Shown here: positions 50,401-54,089 of the stretch, piece after piece
Layout of the letters: every line of letters begins with the position of its first letter
Numbering within the stretch: the first letter of the stretch is position 1
Program-made: the position numbers and the translations under genes
Assembly (NCBI GenBank): GCA_030248215.1
Contig: JASANG010003793.1
Span: 1-64,000 of the forward strand
Direction of reading: 5' to 3'
Length of the DNA stretch: 64,000 nt
Source: Enoplolaimus lenunculus
Taxonomy: Eukaryota > Nematoda > Enoplea > Enoplida > Thoracostomopsidae
Notes under the pieces: generated by a model
What the model was told of the DNA's origin: nothing
The model's input: the letters and a program-made list of their open reading frames with translations, nothing else
Databases searched by the model: none

Positions 50401-52363
50401 GTTTGCGTTGTCCTGATACTATGCTTATAGACTAGTTCTAAATATAACATCCTTCCTACAGTGTTCCTGAAAATGACATAGGTCCTTACCCAGACCTGTA
50501 CAATTTTTTACACTACTGCACGCATTATTACGTGGATGACCCATTATTCTGTTGAAAGAAGATTTGCATGCAGATTGCTGACGGTTCGTTAACTTTTATG
50601 CATAGCGCAAAACCGGCTGACTAGTAAAAATACTATATATTTCTTGTGCAATTTATATTTCCACAAAGACGAAAATTTACAAAAGGTGCGATGAGACTTT
50701 GCAGGACTCCGTCTTCGCTATTTGATACCTCGGAGCAACCGTACGACTAGAACTTATCAGTTAATGGGACCAAGAACAGTTGTTATTGCGGGAAAGTAAT
50801 TTTTTCTGGCATAGAATTCTATTATGGAAATATTTTGCTCAGAATCGAAGTAAATACAGGTTCAAATGAACTATAATTGCTTGTCAAATTCTGAGCATAG
50901 CAGGGCTGGTTTGAAATACGTTCCCTATTCCTATAGATCAACTGCTACATTCCATACAGCATCATAAAATATTTGTATAAATAATAATTTGAAATATTAA
51001 GTCTCGTGTACACTTTACTGACACTCATTTAAAATCCAAGTTTTTATTAAATCAAAAGTTAAATTAAAATCTTCAAAACTTTTGCCATTTTGACATTTCA
51101 ATTGCAGTAAAGATTTCATGTTTAAATTTGGAATCATTAGTTTTATGAAAGCCGGATGAACAAATTTCTCAACTTTAGGTTTGAAGGTATTTTCAAAAGT
51201 TTGCACTTAATAGCACCTGTCAGCAACTGGTGATAAGTTGTATTACTTTCAAAATTCGATGAATTGCAAAATTCAAAAATAATCACATTTTAAATATACG
51301 GTGATTTTTTAAATAAATCTCAAAATGTACAGCAACAGCAGCAGATGGCTTGTTTGCAATTTTATAACTGGTTGATTATGGGTGTTACACGCGGTATTAC
51401 GACAATTGGTCGTCCGACAACTCGTCGAGCGACAATTCGTATCCGACGTTCCGTCGTCCCCGACAACACGTCGACCCGACAATTCGTCGCCTGTCAGTCG
51501 GTACGACAACTCGTCGAGCCTACAAATTGTCGCCCCGACAACGCATCGACCCAAAAACTTGTCGTCAACATTCGGTTCAGATCAGTTCCCACGATCATTT
51601 ACAAAATTTTAGTTTCAAATGTAAATTAATATTTTACGTTTGTTCCCATGATCTATACCATCGAACTAAACACAAAAGGTCGACGGCAGTCCCTCCTGAA
51701 AAATTCTTAGCCCCGCCCAAAGCAAGGTCAGCTGGCTACGGACGGACCCGTTTCCTGCTCACGACTACAACCAGGATGGAAAGCGTATGTTGCTTTTTCG
51801 TTAGTGTCGCAATGTTCAAAAGCTCGCTCGACGTCGGCAAGCTGTCGGGCGACGAATTGCAGTAGATTTGTAACACACAGTTGTGACTATGAGTCTTTAT
51901 GCTTCATCAATCCGTTCAAGTGATATTTTGGTTTTCATTTGAAATCTAATTTCAAGCTAACATTCAACCCCCAGGATACTCTCCTCAGCTACAAGGCGGT
52001 TTAGCGTCACCGCTCGACTATAAAAACTTAGCGTAGAAACTTACCCAAAAGCGAGCATCGTTTTGCACCTGTGGCCGCAACGCGTAACGCCAAATATTCC
52101 TGATAACAGCCAGTAGGCAAACTGCTTGCGTGGAATTTGGTTAATTCAGGCTGATGAGCACCAGATAAAGGGAATCTTGTTTCTGGAATGGTTTCAAGCA
52201 TATCTTCGTTCTCGGCAGCAGCTTCTTCAGGATTGGCAACGTCGATGCTTATTTTGAAAATTGTTTTTCGCAACAATGCAATCAAAAAATATAACAAAAT
52301 TGCAATAATTATTATGCAAGACAGCGTTAAACACCCAACTAATGCGTAGGTTCCGCTGCTCAT
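9370..52363 (-). CDS. Synaptotagmin (Syt3/6/9/10-like) gene, span of visible coding exons
   Basis: A minus-strand gene for a membrane-anchored calcium sensor with tandem C2 domains, which couples calcium entry to SNARE-dependent vesicle fusion. Coding exons in order are 52363-52045, 18438-17755, 14253-14092, 13175-13047, 12468-12348, 11958-11787 and 9541-9370. All have canonical AG/GT borders. Phases agree at every junction except the first (phase 1 donor against phase 0 acceptor), so at least one exon in the 33.6-kb intron is unseen. The visible parts sum to about 587 residues: anchor, Thr/Ala-rich linker, C2A, C2B. C2B begins with PMDITGASDPYVK, which with C2A motif SRHDLIG resembles the Syt3/6/9/10 group. 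It ends with WHSLL, the conserved WHxL motif. A second, unanchored product starting at the ATG at 18408 cannot be excluded. Confidence 0.9.
9542..10389. other. Synaptotagmin intron, no recognised feature
   Basis: AT-rich intron sequence up to the hAT-like element. Open frames here are short and lack splice signals or family motifs. Confidence 0.5.
10390..11410. mobile_element. Non-autonomous hAT-like element, ~1.0 kb
   Basis: Ends are CAGGGTTGTT and AACAACCCTG, matching the CAGNG terminus typical of hAT elements. It is flanked by CGCTTTAT (10382-10389) and CGATTTAT (11411-11418), an 8-bp duplication with one mismatch. Subterminal regions are rich in GGAAAAAA/TTTTTTCC. No transposase frame is present. 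It sits in the intron between the last two C2B exons. Confidence 0.88.
11787..11958 (-). CDS. Synaptotagmin C2B middle exon
   Basis: It encodes DPYVKIYHVHNRKRIRKRKT and onward to VMDWD. The first Asp completes calcium loop 1 of C2B. The basic stretch RKRIRKRKTSIKR corresponds to the polybasic strand that binds PIP2 and other partners. ANLNPVYNE is the conserved C2 core, and VMDWD begins loop 3. The acceptor ATATTTCAG borders 11958 and the donor AG|GTGAGC follows 11787 (phase 2). The phase-1 entry joins the Gly/Asp codon from 12348. Confidence 0.95.
12348..12468 (-). CDS. Synaptotagmin C2B first exon
   Basis: It encodes EKDDYGDLLLYLCYHPHDDR, then FQLTVVKAYNLRPMDITGAS. G-D/E-L/I-hydrophobic-SLCY-P is the usual C2B opening and MDITGxSDPYVK is a hallmark of the Syt3/6/9/10 group. 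The Asp of PMD is the first loop-1 calcium ligand. The acceptor is ATTTTTAG before 12468 and the donor TCAG|GTAAGC after 12348 (phase 1). Confidence 0.95.
12797..12996. mobile_element. Family D palindromic MITE with AP-1 sites
   Basis: Ends are CACTGCAAAAAATGG and CCATTTTTTGCAGTG, flanked by TA. The whole 200 bp is an imperfect palindrome built from GAGTCAAATTGACTC-like blocks. It contains four perfect TGA(G/C)TCA heptamers. It lies in the synaptotagmin intron between the C2A and C2B exons. Confidence 0.93.
13047..13175 (-). CDS. Synaptotagmin C2A last exon
   Basis: It encodes FTVYDYDRMSRHDLIGTVIM, then RDLLEKSDLYSWTDYNLHII ASN. YDYDRMSRHD is calcium loop 3 of C2A, with Asp, Asp, Ser and Asp at the ligand positions; the D-L-S/Y...W.D motif follows as in the Syt3/6/9/10 group. 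Borders are GACAG before 13175 and AAC|GTAAGA after 13047, both phase 0. Confidence 0.95.
13192..13440. mobile_element. Family G repeat, partial
   Basis: The block TTCAAGATGTTTTATTTTT through GAAAAATTACGAGATATA is shared with 47660-48500 and 54090-54330. The GGAAACGGAAACGG terminus is not evident in this copy. No clean ends were found. Confidence 0.6.
13441..14074. mobile_element. Rearranged family C MITE pieces abutting a synaptotagmin donor
   Basis: Two family C fragments lie in opposite orientation (about 13490-13620 and 13890-14074) with about 270 bp of other sequence between. The right terminus CGAGTCGCTACAG ends at 14074 beside TA at 14075-14076. That is only about 15 nt inside the intron from the donor of the exon ending at 14092. 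Confidence 0.7.
14092..14253 (-). CDS. Synaptotagmin C2A middle exon
   Basis: It encodes PRRDFSDAYVKIYMLPDRRT, then HYKTKIHYKTLNPEFNEMFS and FPVPYASLCSKMLQ. TLNPEFNE is the C2 core motif. With the preceding exon, loop 1 reads LPAKPRRDFSDAYVK. Aligned with Syt1 LPALDMGGTSDPYVK, the first loop-1 Asp is replaced by Pro, while the Asp before AYVK is kept. Calcium binding by C2A may therefore be altered. The acceptor is TTTTTTCAG before 14253 and the donor CAA|GTATGT after 14092, both phase 0. MITEs lie close on both sides. Confidence 0.94.
14290..14503. mobile_element. Family L MITE
   Basis: Inverted ends CGTATTCTCAAATGTGTGTA and ...CTACACACATTTGAGAATG, with subterminal TTACCAGATGGTGATAAG and its inverse copy GTAACTGGTGATAGG. 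It lies 36 nt upstream of the C2A middle exon. Confidence 0.85.
14504..14869. other. Intron sequence, nothing recognised
   Basis: Synaptotagmin intron. Short overlapping open frames occur on both strands but show no motif. Confidence 0.4.
14870..17290 (+). other. Compositionally distinct island with exon-like pieces (host gene or retroelement relic)
   Basis: This block inside a synaptotagmin intron is richer in G and C than its surroundings and has plus-strand exon-like segments. One (about 15850-16034) ends PRPESVIPELL before GTAAGA. One (16214-16369) starts MARNTPSSPLNPEADEF. One (about 16662-16820) contains EFLKDLIQVLNEFAHPKSF. A promoter-like TATATA lies near 16574. I recognise no domain. 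It could be a gene nested on the opposite strand or a degraded retroelement; no terminal direct repeats were identified by eye. Confidence 0.35.
16214..16369 (+). CDS. Putative first coding exon, unidentified acidic protein
   Basis: ATG in a good context (TTGAAATGG) opens 52 codons beginning MARNTPSSPLNPEADEFQPS and ending LTPEVEAELEALQMRNAEED AL directly before a donor GTAAGG. The C-terminal half is Glu/Leu-rich and likely helical. No family is recognised, and it may belong to either interpretation of the surrounding island. The next exon was not established. Confidence 0.3.
17490..17650. mobile_element. Family H repeat
   Basis: GAGGCTAAGGGGGCTTAGCC... through ...CTAGCTGCGGGCCTG, resembling 36664-36862, including the CCCATGAAAA and CTGAAAAATT...GCAAGGTG blocks. 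The ends are eroded. Confidence 0.6.
17755..18438 (-). CDS. Synaptotagmin linker and start of C2A exon
   Basis: 228 codons, phase 0 at both ends (acceptor AATTTCAG before 18438, donor AAG|GTATCA after 17755). The first 70 residues are polar. Residues about 95-165 are a Thr/Ala/Ser low-complexity linker (TATSTTATSATTTAITAST) written in ACA/GCA/ACT-type triplets. C2A opens near residue 200 with RGTLSFALRYDYIHRVLMLH and ends at ASHLPAK. Linkers between anchor and C2A vary greatly among synaptotagmins. The upstream TM exon ends in phase 1, so this exon is not its direct partner. An internal ATG at 18408 could start an unanchored form. Confidence 0.9.
18439..18827. other. Intron sequence, nothing recognised
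   Basis: AT-rich start of the long synaptotagmin intron, without splice-flanked open frames. Confidence 0.4.
18828..19155. mobile_element. Family B MITE with expanded internal tandem repeat
   Basis: Ends resemble family B (CAATGTATAGATCAGGG... and ...CGCCCCTGATCGATACATGG). The interior is expanded into about five irregular copies of a ~38-bp unit containing ACAGTAGTATAAGCATATTC and CTAAGCCTAAGTCTA. Confidence 0.75.
19725..19888. mobile_element. Family F hAT-like MITE, short copy
   Basis: CACAGGCTGCAACCGGAGG... to ...CTTCGGTTGTACTCTGG, with several CCGGAG motifs between. Only about 160 bp, so internally deleted. Confidence 0.7.
20130..20400. mobile_element. Family L-like remnant
   Basis: CATATTCGCAAATGCGTATAAC...CACCGGTTAGAGATAGG and a terminal GTTTGAGAATATGG in opposite orientation at about 20370-20385. 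The left boundary is uncertain. Confidence 0.5.
20585..20930. other. CpG-rich block of GGCGACGGACGG motifs
   Basis: A local CpG-rich patch in AT-rich DNA with repeated GGCGACGGACGG and CGTACGGTGACGG motifs and an inverted CCGTCCGTCGTCG near 20617. It probably is an eroded mobile element. Open frames on both strands show no domain. Confidence 0.45.
20931..21740. other. Intron sequence, nothing recognised
   Basis: AT-rich. A family L terminus (GTATTCTCAAATGTG) at about 21718-21733 abuts the family D element that follows. Confidence 0.4.
21741..21939. mobile_element. Family D palindromic MITE with AP-1 sites
   Basis: CACTGCAAAAAATGG... to ...TTTTTTGCAGT. Near-perfect palindrome with four exact TGA(G/C)TCA heptamers. 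It seems inserted next to or inside a family L element. Confidence 0.9.
22238..22613. mobile_element. Family F hAT-like MITE
   Basis: Ends CAGGGTGCCACTGGAG and ...CGTTGCACCCTG with CCGGAG-rich subterminal blocks. Flanks GTAATTAG and GTACTTAA agree at 6 of 8 positions, consistent with an eroded 8-bp hAT duplication. Confidence 0.8.
22668..23120. mobile_element. Family C MITE, near full length
   Basis: CTGTAGTGATCCGAATAAGAG... to ...TATTCGGCTCACTACAG, TA on both sides (22666-22667, 23121-23122), 453 bp. Confidence 0.9.
23470..23640. mobile_element. tRNA-derived SINE-like fragment
   Basis: GTGAGACATGCTTGTCC... followed by TGGCGCAATGGTACAGTG (A-box-like). The same leader and A-box order occur at 45357-45555. 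The B-box part is weak here. Confidence 0.5.
24001..24159. mobile_element. Family B hAT-like MITE
   Basis: GGCCAATATAAAGAACAGGGG... to ...GATCTTTACATGGGTC, with GACTCATT (23993-24000) and GACACATT (24160-24167) as a one-mismatch 8-bp duplication. The interior has CCTAAG repeats. Confidence 0.88.
24355..25345. mobile_element. Scrambled, locally amplified family A MITEs
   Basis: At least three copies of a junction AGCACTTTTA...GCACTGCCAATC joined to the family A end GGGCCCRTGTTACTT start near 24355, 24495 and 24782. Extra family A internal pieces (GTCCAGCTTTCTGGTGGATC, TTAGATTCTAGATTA, TTAGGC arrays) continue to 25345. Repeating the host junction together with the element end implies local duplication, not independent insertions. 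Confidence 0.75.
25505..25600. repeat. A-rich tract
   Basis: Runs of A separated by ACC/GAACC. It makes a lysine-rich open frame that I regard as spurious. Confidence 0.7.
26040..26487. mobile_element. Family C MITE, near full length
   Basis: CTGTAGTGACCCGAATAAGAG... to ...TATTCGGGTCAATACAG, TA at 26038-26039 and 26488-26489. Confidence 0.92.
26488..28164. other. Intron stretch, no gene recognised
   Basis: Mostly AT-rich. Two related segments (about 27135-27290 and 27750-27900) share AATCTCRGCAAGACGTRAGAG, so a low-copy repeat may be present. An 80-codon open frame on each strand at 27351-27663 has no domain I recognise. This is one place where the unseen synaptotagmin linker exon could hide. 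Confidence 0.4.
28165..28249. repeat. TA-rich simple repeat, left part
   Basis: Alternating TATATA with TG and TT interruptions. It continues beyond the inserted family F element at 29327. Confidence 0.85.
28250..29326. mobile_element. Family F hAT-like element, long copy, inserted in a TA repeat
   Basis: Ends CAGGGTACAACCGGATAC and ...ATATCCGGTTGCACTCTG, with ATATATAT on both sides (28242-28249, 29327-29334), compatible with an 8-bp duplication though indistinguishable from the repeat itself. It is the longest family F copy (1077 bp) and contains a family D MITE. No transposase frame. Confidence 0.8.
28916..29048. mobile_element. Family D MITE nested in family F
   Basis: CACTGCAAACAATGG... 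to ...TTTTTTGCAGTG, flanked by TA (28914-28915, 29049-29050). Internally deleted to 133 bp; three exact TGA(G/C)TCA heptamers remain. Confidence 0.9.
29327..29442. repeat. (TA)n microsatellite
   Basis: Interrupted then pure TA repeats, about 115 bp. The poly-Tyr-Ile open frames here are artefacts. Confidence 0.95.
29443..30056. other. Intron stretch, nothing recognised
   Basis: AT-rich. A GAAGCGAGCGAGAAAA motif near 29715 is an echo of short GAGCG-rich patches elsewhere. Confidence 0.35.
30057..30164. repeat. Three tandem copies of a 36-bp unit
   Basis: GACAAATGAATAGCAGGGGT continuing to TTCATGCTTAGA, repeated three times with one to four differences. Confidence 0.9.
30341..30852. mobile_element. 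Inverted repeat and possible hAT-like element
   Basis: A ~48-bp inverted repeat (about 30341-30389 and 30456-30507: ACATGAAGCTATACCGTGCA and its complement) surrounds CGCGGGTACCCGCG. A larger segment, 30393-30852, has CAGAGCAGAGTGGG at one end and CACTTTACACTCTG at the other, with several CGCGGGTA motifs. No clean 8-bp duplication, so classification is tentative. Confidence 0.5.
31344..31850. repeat. 21-bp minisatellite, about 24 copies
   Basis: The unit is near GGAGAATATGGCGTAAAATC with an extra A, varying at many positions. Twenty-one is a multiple of three but stops interrupt all frames. Copies are diverged, so the array is old. Confidence 0.9.
31851..32423. other. Intron stretch, nothing recognised
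   Basis: Very AT-rich, no repeats or splice-flanked frames noticed. Confidence 0.4.
32424..32578. mobile_element. Family B hAT-like MITE
   Basis: GGCCCATGTAAAGATCAGGGG... to ...CTGTTGTTTACATTGGCC. Flanks CCTACAGC (32416-32423) and CCTACAAC (32579-32586) differ at one position. Interior GGTTTAGGCTTTGGCTTAGG. Confidence 0.92.
32876..33426. mobile_element. Family C MITE with internal duplication
   Basis: CAGTAATGACCCGAATAAC... to ...ACGTGTCACTACAG, flanked by TA. A ~102-bp internal block (from about 32984 and about 33086; CCACCCTTCCTTACTCATAT onward to CAAAAGCTTGAGCGGTAATG) is present twice in tandem and the copies are almost identical. Confidence 0.9.
33427..34020. other. Intron stretch, nothing recognised
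   Basis: AT-rich, short open frames only. Confidence 0.35.
34021..34262. repeat. Pair of related imperfect hairpins
   Basis: Two palindromic segments, about 34082-34133 and 34198-34258, share GTTGACCCTAC...TTTGTGACAC...TTAGG/GTAGG-TCAAC organisation. In the second, CCTACCTCAACGTGTGACA pairs with TGTGACACACATTGAGGTAG across a ~10-nt loop. It may be a hairpin MITE; no TSD was resolved. Confidence 0.55.
34263..35357. other. Intron stretch, nothing recognised
   Basis: AT-rich, no gene or repeat structure identified by eye. Confidence 0.35.
35358..35803. mobile_element. Family C MITE, near full length
   Basis: CTGTAGTGACCCGAATAATAG... to ...TATTCGGGTCAATACAG, TA on both sides (35356-35357, 35804-35805). 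Confidence 0.92.
35804..36663. other. Intron stretch, nothing firmly recognised
   Basis: Positions 35815-36050 are open on the plus strand for 60-90 codons in two frames, without motif or clear splice sites. The rest is AT-rich. Confidence 0.35.
36664..36862. mobile_element. Family H repeat
   Basis: GGGCCCGTAGCCAAGGG... to ...GAGCTGGCTAGAGGCCTG. The ends are roughly inverted (GGCCCGTAGCCA and GGCCTCTAGCCA). It has two tandem copies of AAAATTT..AGCC..CCTAGCAAGGTG. Related to 17490-17650 and part of 51640-51760. Confidence 0.75.
37256..37404. mobile_element. Family B MITE
   Basis: GGCTTATGTAAAGATCAAGG... to ...TTCTATACAGTGGCC with TTAGGC-like repeats inside. The flanking duplication is eroded. 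Confidence 0.75.
37627..37832. mobile_element. Family L-like MITE
   Basis: CCATTTTCTAAAATACATATAGCATC...CACCAGGTAATACTAAT and, inverted, ACTGACAATAGGTGCTCTACAT...GGAGAATAC. Diverged copy. Confidence 0.55.
38100..38839. repeat. 74-bp tandem array, ten copies
   Basis: The unit runs from GAGGATTCTGGGAGGGCCTG through CCATGTACGGAGTTACCAAT to TTTTTTATGTAATCAAAAGG AC. Starts are at 38100, 38174, 38248 and every 74 bp to 38766. The first copy has GGGCGTG instead of GGGCCTG; the other nine read identically by eye. It ends abruptly in unique sequence at about 38840. Confidence 0.96.
38840..39064. other. Unique intron sequence
   Basis: Follows the 74-bp array; no feature seen. Confidence 0.35.
39065..39310. 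repeat. ~42-bp direct repeat flanking a family A MITE
   Basis: GACGGCTTTGCACAATAGAT through ATGCACAACAATCTGC at about 39065-39106 recurs at about 39269-39310 with a few differences. The MITE at 39107-39252 lies between. This is too long for a target duplication, so it was probably a small tandem duplication that received the MITE. Confidence 0.8.
39107..39252. mobile_element. Family A MITE, short copy
   Basis: GGCCAATGTTACTTTAAGGGG... to ...ACTTAAAGTTACATGG with two to three CCTAAG units. No clean 8-bp duplication. Confidence 0.85.
39584..39610. repeat. (AAT)n microsatellite
   Basis: About eight AAT units. A (GTT)n run of similar length lies at about 39803-39828. Confidence 0.9.
39869..40060. 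mobile_element. GC-rich hAT-like MITE, single copy in window
   Basis: Ends CAGTGCCGGAGCAGACC and ...GTTGCTGCGGTCCTG (inverted CAGNNCCGNAGCA). It is flanked by a perfect 8-bp duplication ATTGTATT at 39861-39868 and 40061-40068. The interior is GC-rich with G- and C-runs (GGGTGGGGATCC, GGACCCCCAAATGGGGG). 192 bp. Confidence 0.92.
40061..41185. other. Intron stretch, no gene recognised
   Basis: AT-rich. A 64-codon plus-strand frame (40618-40812) follows a TTTCAG but has no recognisable motif. Confidence 0.35.
41186..41523. mobile_element. Family F hAT-like MITE, representative copy
   Basis: CAGGGTTCAACCGGATG... to ...CTCCGGTTACATCCTG. Flanks GAACTATG and GAACCTTG match at 6 of 8. CGGCTCCGGCTCCGG subterminal runs and a conserved AT-rich core shared with 6560-6700 and 54900-55080. 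Confidence 0.88.
41808..42200. mobile_element. tRNA-derived SINE-like remnants
   Basis: TGGGCCAGTGGTTAGCCCTC resembles a tRNA A box, with GTACGAATTCGAAT about 50 nt on. An inverted GGGTTCGATC B-box-like motif lies near 42135 on the minus strand. Boundaries are not defined. Confidence 0.4.
42674..42863. mobile_element. Family B MITE
   Basis: GACCAATATAAACAGAGACGG... to ...CGATCCGCCCTTAATTGGTC with CCTAAGC repeats inside. No clear duplication. Confidence 0.75.
43125..43620. repeat. Direct repeat (~180 bp) with a family B fragment between
   Basis: About 43125-43307 and 43442-43620 are diverged copies (both contain ATATTTATAAAAATATACAA, ATCACACCCGATAG and CTTTAACTG.ATTTAAAACAT). Between them, 43308-43430 is an end-less family B interior (CCTAAGCCTAAGCGTAAG). 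Confidence 0.8.
43621..44302. other. Intron stretch, nothing recognised
   Basis: AT-rich. A GGGTTCGAATGTTG motif near 43691 resembles a tRNA B box, probably a SINE remnant. Confidence 0.35.
44303..44503. mobile_element. Family A hAT-like MITE
   Basis: GGCCCGTGTGACTTTAAGGGG... to ...CACAAAGTAAGATTGGCT, with a perfect duplication TGAAAATC at 44295-44302 and 44504-44511. TTAGGC arrays inside. Confidence 0.9.
45005..45195. other. GC-rich element-like block
   Basis: Begins AAGGGTTGTAATATGC, ends AATAGCGCAACCCTAATT, and has a CpG-rich middle (GACGCTGGCGCGCGG, GGCGGCGCGACCC). The inverted GGTTG...CAACC ends suggest a MITE related to 45674-45799. Confidence 0.5.
45357..45560 (+). mobile_element. 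tRNA-derived SINE-like element
   Basis: Leader GTGAGACATGCTTGCCC as at 23470, then a tRNA-like part (about 45480-45551) with A box TGGCGCAGTGGTAGAGTGC and B box GAGTTCAATCCC. Flanking GCGGGCT and AGCCCGC can pair. The anticodon stem does not pair properly, so it is not called as a functional tRNA gene. Confidence 0.55.
45674..45799. mobile_element. Short MITE-like element
   Basis: AATTAACGGTTGCACTATCG... to ...AGTATAGCGCAACCGTAATT, 14-16-bp inverted ends, CpG-rich interior. Confidence 0.6.
45893..46081. mobile_element. Family D palindromic MITE with AP-1 sites
   Basis: CACTGCAAAAAATGG... to ...TTTTTTTGCAGTG, TA both sides (45891-45892, 46082-46083), four exact TGA(G/C)TCA heptamers. Confidence 0.93.
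46271..46590. mobile_element. Family C MITE, right end missing
   Basis: ATACGGAGCGACCCGAATAAG... internal order as in other copies. It stops at GGAGTCTAATTAGACC where the next family B element begins. Confidence 0.8.
46594..46780. mobile_element. Family B MITE interrupting family C
   Basis: GACCCATGTAAAAGATCAG... to ...CTGTTCTATACATTGTC with TTAGGC repeats. No duplication is visible, perhaps because the family C right end was lost with it. Confidence 0.75.
46781..47659. other. Intron stretch, nothing recognised
   Basis: AT-rich except for a GC-balanced patch at 47215-47420 without a gene-like frame. Confidence 0.35.
47925..48427. mobile_element. Family E MITE containing a second family E MITE
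   Basis: The outer element is CACTTTAAATCCCGATGAG... to ...CTGAAATTACAATG; its middle is interrupted at a TA. It is rich in GAGTTGATT/AATCAACTC motifs. Confidence 0.75.
48118..48368. mobile_element. Inner family E MITE
   Basis: CACTGTAAATTACAGATAG... to ...CATTGGAATTTCCGGTG, with TA on both sides. The outer element resumes directly after it. Confidence 0.8.
48796..49044. repeat. 122-bp tandem duplication
   Basis: TCACTATAGACATTTTCGAC...CACATTTGAGA at 48801 recurs from 48923. The copies are about 90% alike. The second ends in TTTGAGAATATGG, a family L terminus. Confidence 0.88.
49045..50044. other. Intron stretch
   Basis: Mostly unremarkable. 49441-49560 is a family G fragment (ATAACGGAAGCAG, GAATGTTTTATTTTTCTG). 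Confidence 0.4.
50045..50547. mobile_element. Family J MITE, ~500 bp
   Basis: TATGGATCATCCACGTATTA... and ...TAATGCG read as inverted ends (right end CGCATTATTACGTGGATGAC then CCATTA). The interior has repeats of ACAGTGT..CAGGACC-like blocks. No coding capacity beyond chance; the long minus-strand frame at 50241-49846 runs out of the element and has no family motif. Confidence 0.8.
50548..51376. other. Intron stretch
   Basis: AT-rich. 51205-51290 contains a family L-like AGCACCTGTCAGCAACTGGTGAT fragment. Confidence 0.35.
51377..51857. mobile_element. Family I repeat with a family H piece inside
   Basis: 51395-51565 contains at least six CGACAANTCGTCG-type palindromes. Another CGACGTCGGCAAGC...GGGCGACGAATTG block at 51828-51855 is probably its other end. 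Between them, about 51640-51760, is family H-like sequence (CCTGAAAAATTCTTAGCC, GCAAGGTCAGCTGGCTACGG). Confidence 0.6.
51929..52022 (-). mobile_element. tRNA-derived SINE-like fragment
   Basis: Read on the minus strand: TAGTCGAGCGGTGACGC (A-box-like), then GGGGGTTGAATGTTAGCTTG and a tail AAATTAGATTTCAAATGAAA. The same order is at 59790-59680. Confidence 0.5.
52045..52363 (-). CDS. Synaptotagmin first visible coding exon (membrane anchor)
   Basis: ATG at 52363-52361, preceded in frame by TAG 12-15 nt upstream, encodes a 5-residue N-terminus and one hydrophobic segment at about residues 6-31 (YALVGCLTLSCIIIIAILLY). Basic residues follow (RKTIFK), then an acidic stretch (NPEEAAAENEDMLE). This matches the short lumenal N-terminus and single membrane span of synaptotagmins. 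The donor is TTGG|GTAAGT after 52045 (106 codons plus 1 nt, phase 1). The next readable exon (18438) is phase 0, so a linking exon with length 3n+2 is missing. Assignment to the C2-bearing exons rests on strand, order and topology. Confidence 0.8.
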
Positions 52364-53811
52364 GCTATTCGACGGCTATTATTCATATAATTATACACAT
52401 ATTATATTTATTTTTTGTATATTAATTTATTGAAAGCTTATTATGTGTATTTTAAAAACGAACGGTGTAGCAATGATTTTATTCACGGATAGCCATCAGT
52501 GAAAAGATTTTGGAATGAAATCGTCGTATAAATTCTAAGTTCGTTTTAAGCCATGTTCCGTTTACTGATTTCACCGCTAGGTACTGACAAATAATCTTCC
52601 GGTATTGAAACATTCTGTAATTTAATTTAATCAACTTTTTGTCGTTTGCGTTCACAGCCTTAATGACTAATCCTGTAACACAGGATCTTAATGTCATTAA
52701 ATTTAGCATGGATTTCTGTTGTAAGGAAATGTGAATATCCAAAATTTGAATTTAGAACCGTTTGTAATTATTAAGGCGACGAAATGTACTCGGGATCAGC
52801 AAGTGTAAACGCTTTAATACGTTGTTACTTGTTAATCTCGCGTTGCATCAATTTTCGTTAGTTAAATCCAAATCGAAAGTGCATCATCCGAAATGTCTCC
52901 AAAACCGTTGAATTTTGTGCACTTTTTTTGCTAATTTTAACCTTGAAGCAGTGTCGTATAGAGCGTAGCGTTAAAATATTGTTGCAAAGTAAACACTTAG
53001 CAGTTTACACTCTGGTGGCTAATGAGTAACCGCTCACCTGCAATGCATATTTCAAATATATGCCCCTGCTTGCTAGAATTTCAAGCGTGAAAGCATGTAC
53101 AGAAAACCAAAATTGGCCAGCGAATAATATTGCTTTCAGTTCTTTTAGTTCTAGTGATACGTTTTGGTTCAAATGTAAATTTATATGCTCTAAAACTCTA
53201 AATCGTGATGCAACTGAAACCTGTAAATATTGTCGTGTAGACACAGAAGCAAATATACGCACAACATGAGCTTTGTGCCACGCAAAAAATAACCAAAGAT
53301 TCGTTCGCGTGCCGTCACCAGCGACAACTCAGCAGCAAATCTGTGGGACAAGTCGGTTGCCATCGTCCGATACGGATAATATCGACTTCTCCCCGGAAAA
53401 ACGTGTTATCTACAGCATTCAAACAATGCGCTGTGTCGGTAAAATTTTAGTTGTTTCTTTTCTATGTTCTTTTATCCCCTTTGCCAGTAATTCCTGGACG
53501 CTGTGTCGAATAGCGAGAACGAAATGTATAGTTGAGTTTTTGAAGCCTTTTGCCATTTTTAATTGAAACTACTGTAGCTGCTGCGTGTACAAGTATATAT
53601 GTTTAAATTTTGCTTTTAGCTATTTAAATTCAACGAAATATGTACACTGAGACTGAAGTTTCGGTCTTAAACTATTAGAAGAACCAATGTCGTTGTGCAT
53701 TCCTTTGAACGAGAAACAGATTCAGTGCTATAAACATTTTCCTGTATCGAGTGGATTATATATGAGCAACTAATACGTACTGTGTTTATCAATTATCAAG
53801 CAGTAAACGTA
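52364..53811. other. Upstream of synaptotagmin, no gene assigned
   Basis: Minus-strand open frames at 52742-52479 and 53262-53005 have no known domain; the second ends at a donor-like CAG|GTGAGC (53037). A plus-strand frame at 53273-53440 (VPSPATTQQQICGTSRLPSS) ends near a GTAAAA. Any of these could be a 5' exon or noise. Confidence 0.35.
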
Positions 53812-54010
53812 TAGTAAAAATAACACAAACGGAAACGGATAGTGGTCAACATAACGGAAGCGGGCACGAAAAAAGGATATTGAAGCTTAAAACTTTCAAA
53901 GATGTTTTATTTTTCTGCCAACACAATTGAGGCGTGCAAATATTCCATTGGTTTTCTAAAATTTTAAAGAAAACATGGCGGATGCATGAAAAAAATGGCA
54001 AAACGAAACC
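53812..54010. mobile_element. Family G repeat, partial
   Basis: ATAACACAAACGGAAACGGA..., CTTTCAAAGATGTTTTATTT and CCAACACAATTGAGGCGTGC, in the order seen at 47660. Confidence 0.7.
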
Positions 54011-54089
54011 ATAAGCTCGCACGTAAGCAATATTGAAAAGTTGTTTCTAGAATAACTTGTGTCAATTTCAAATCCAGTGTCGCTCAGAA

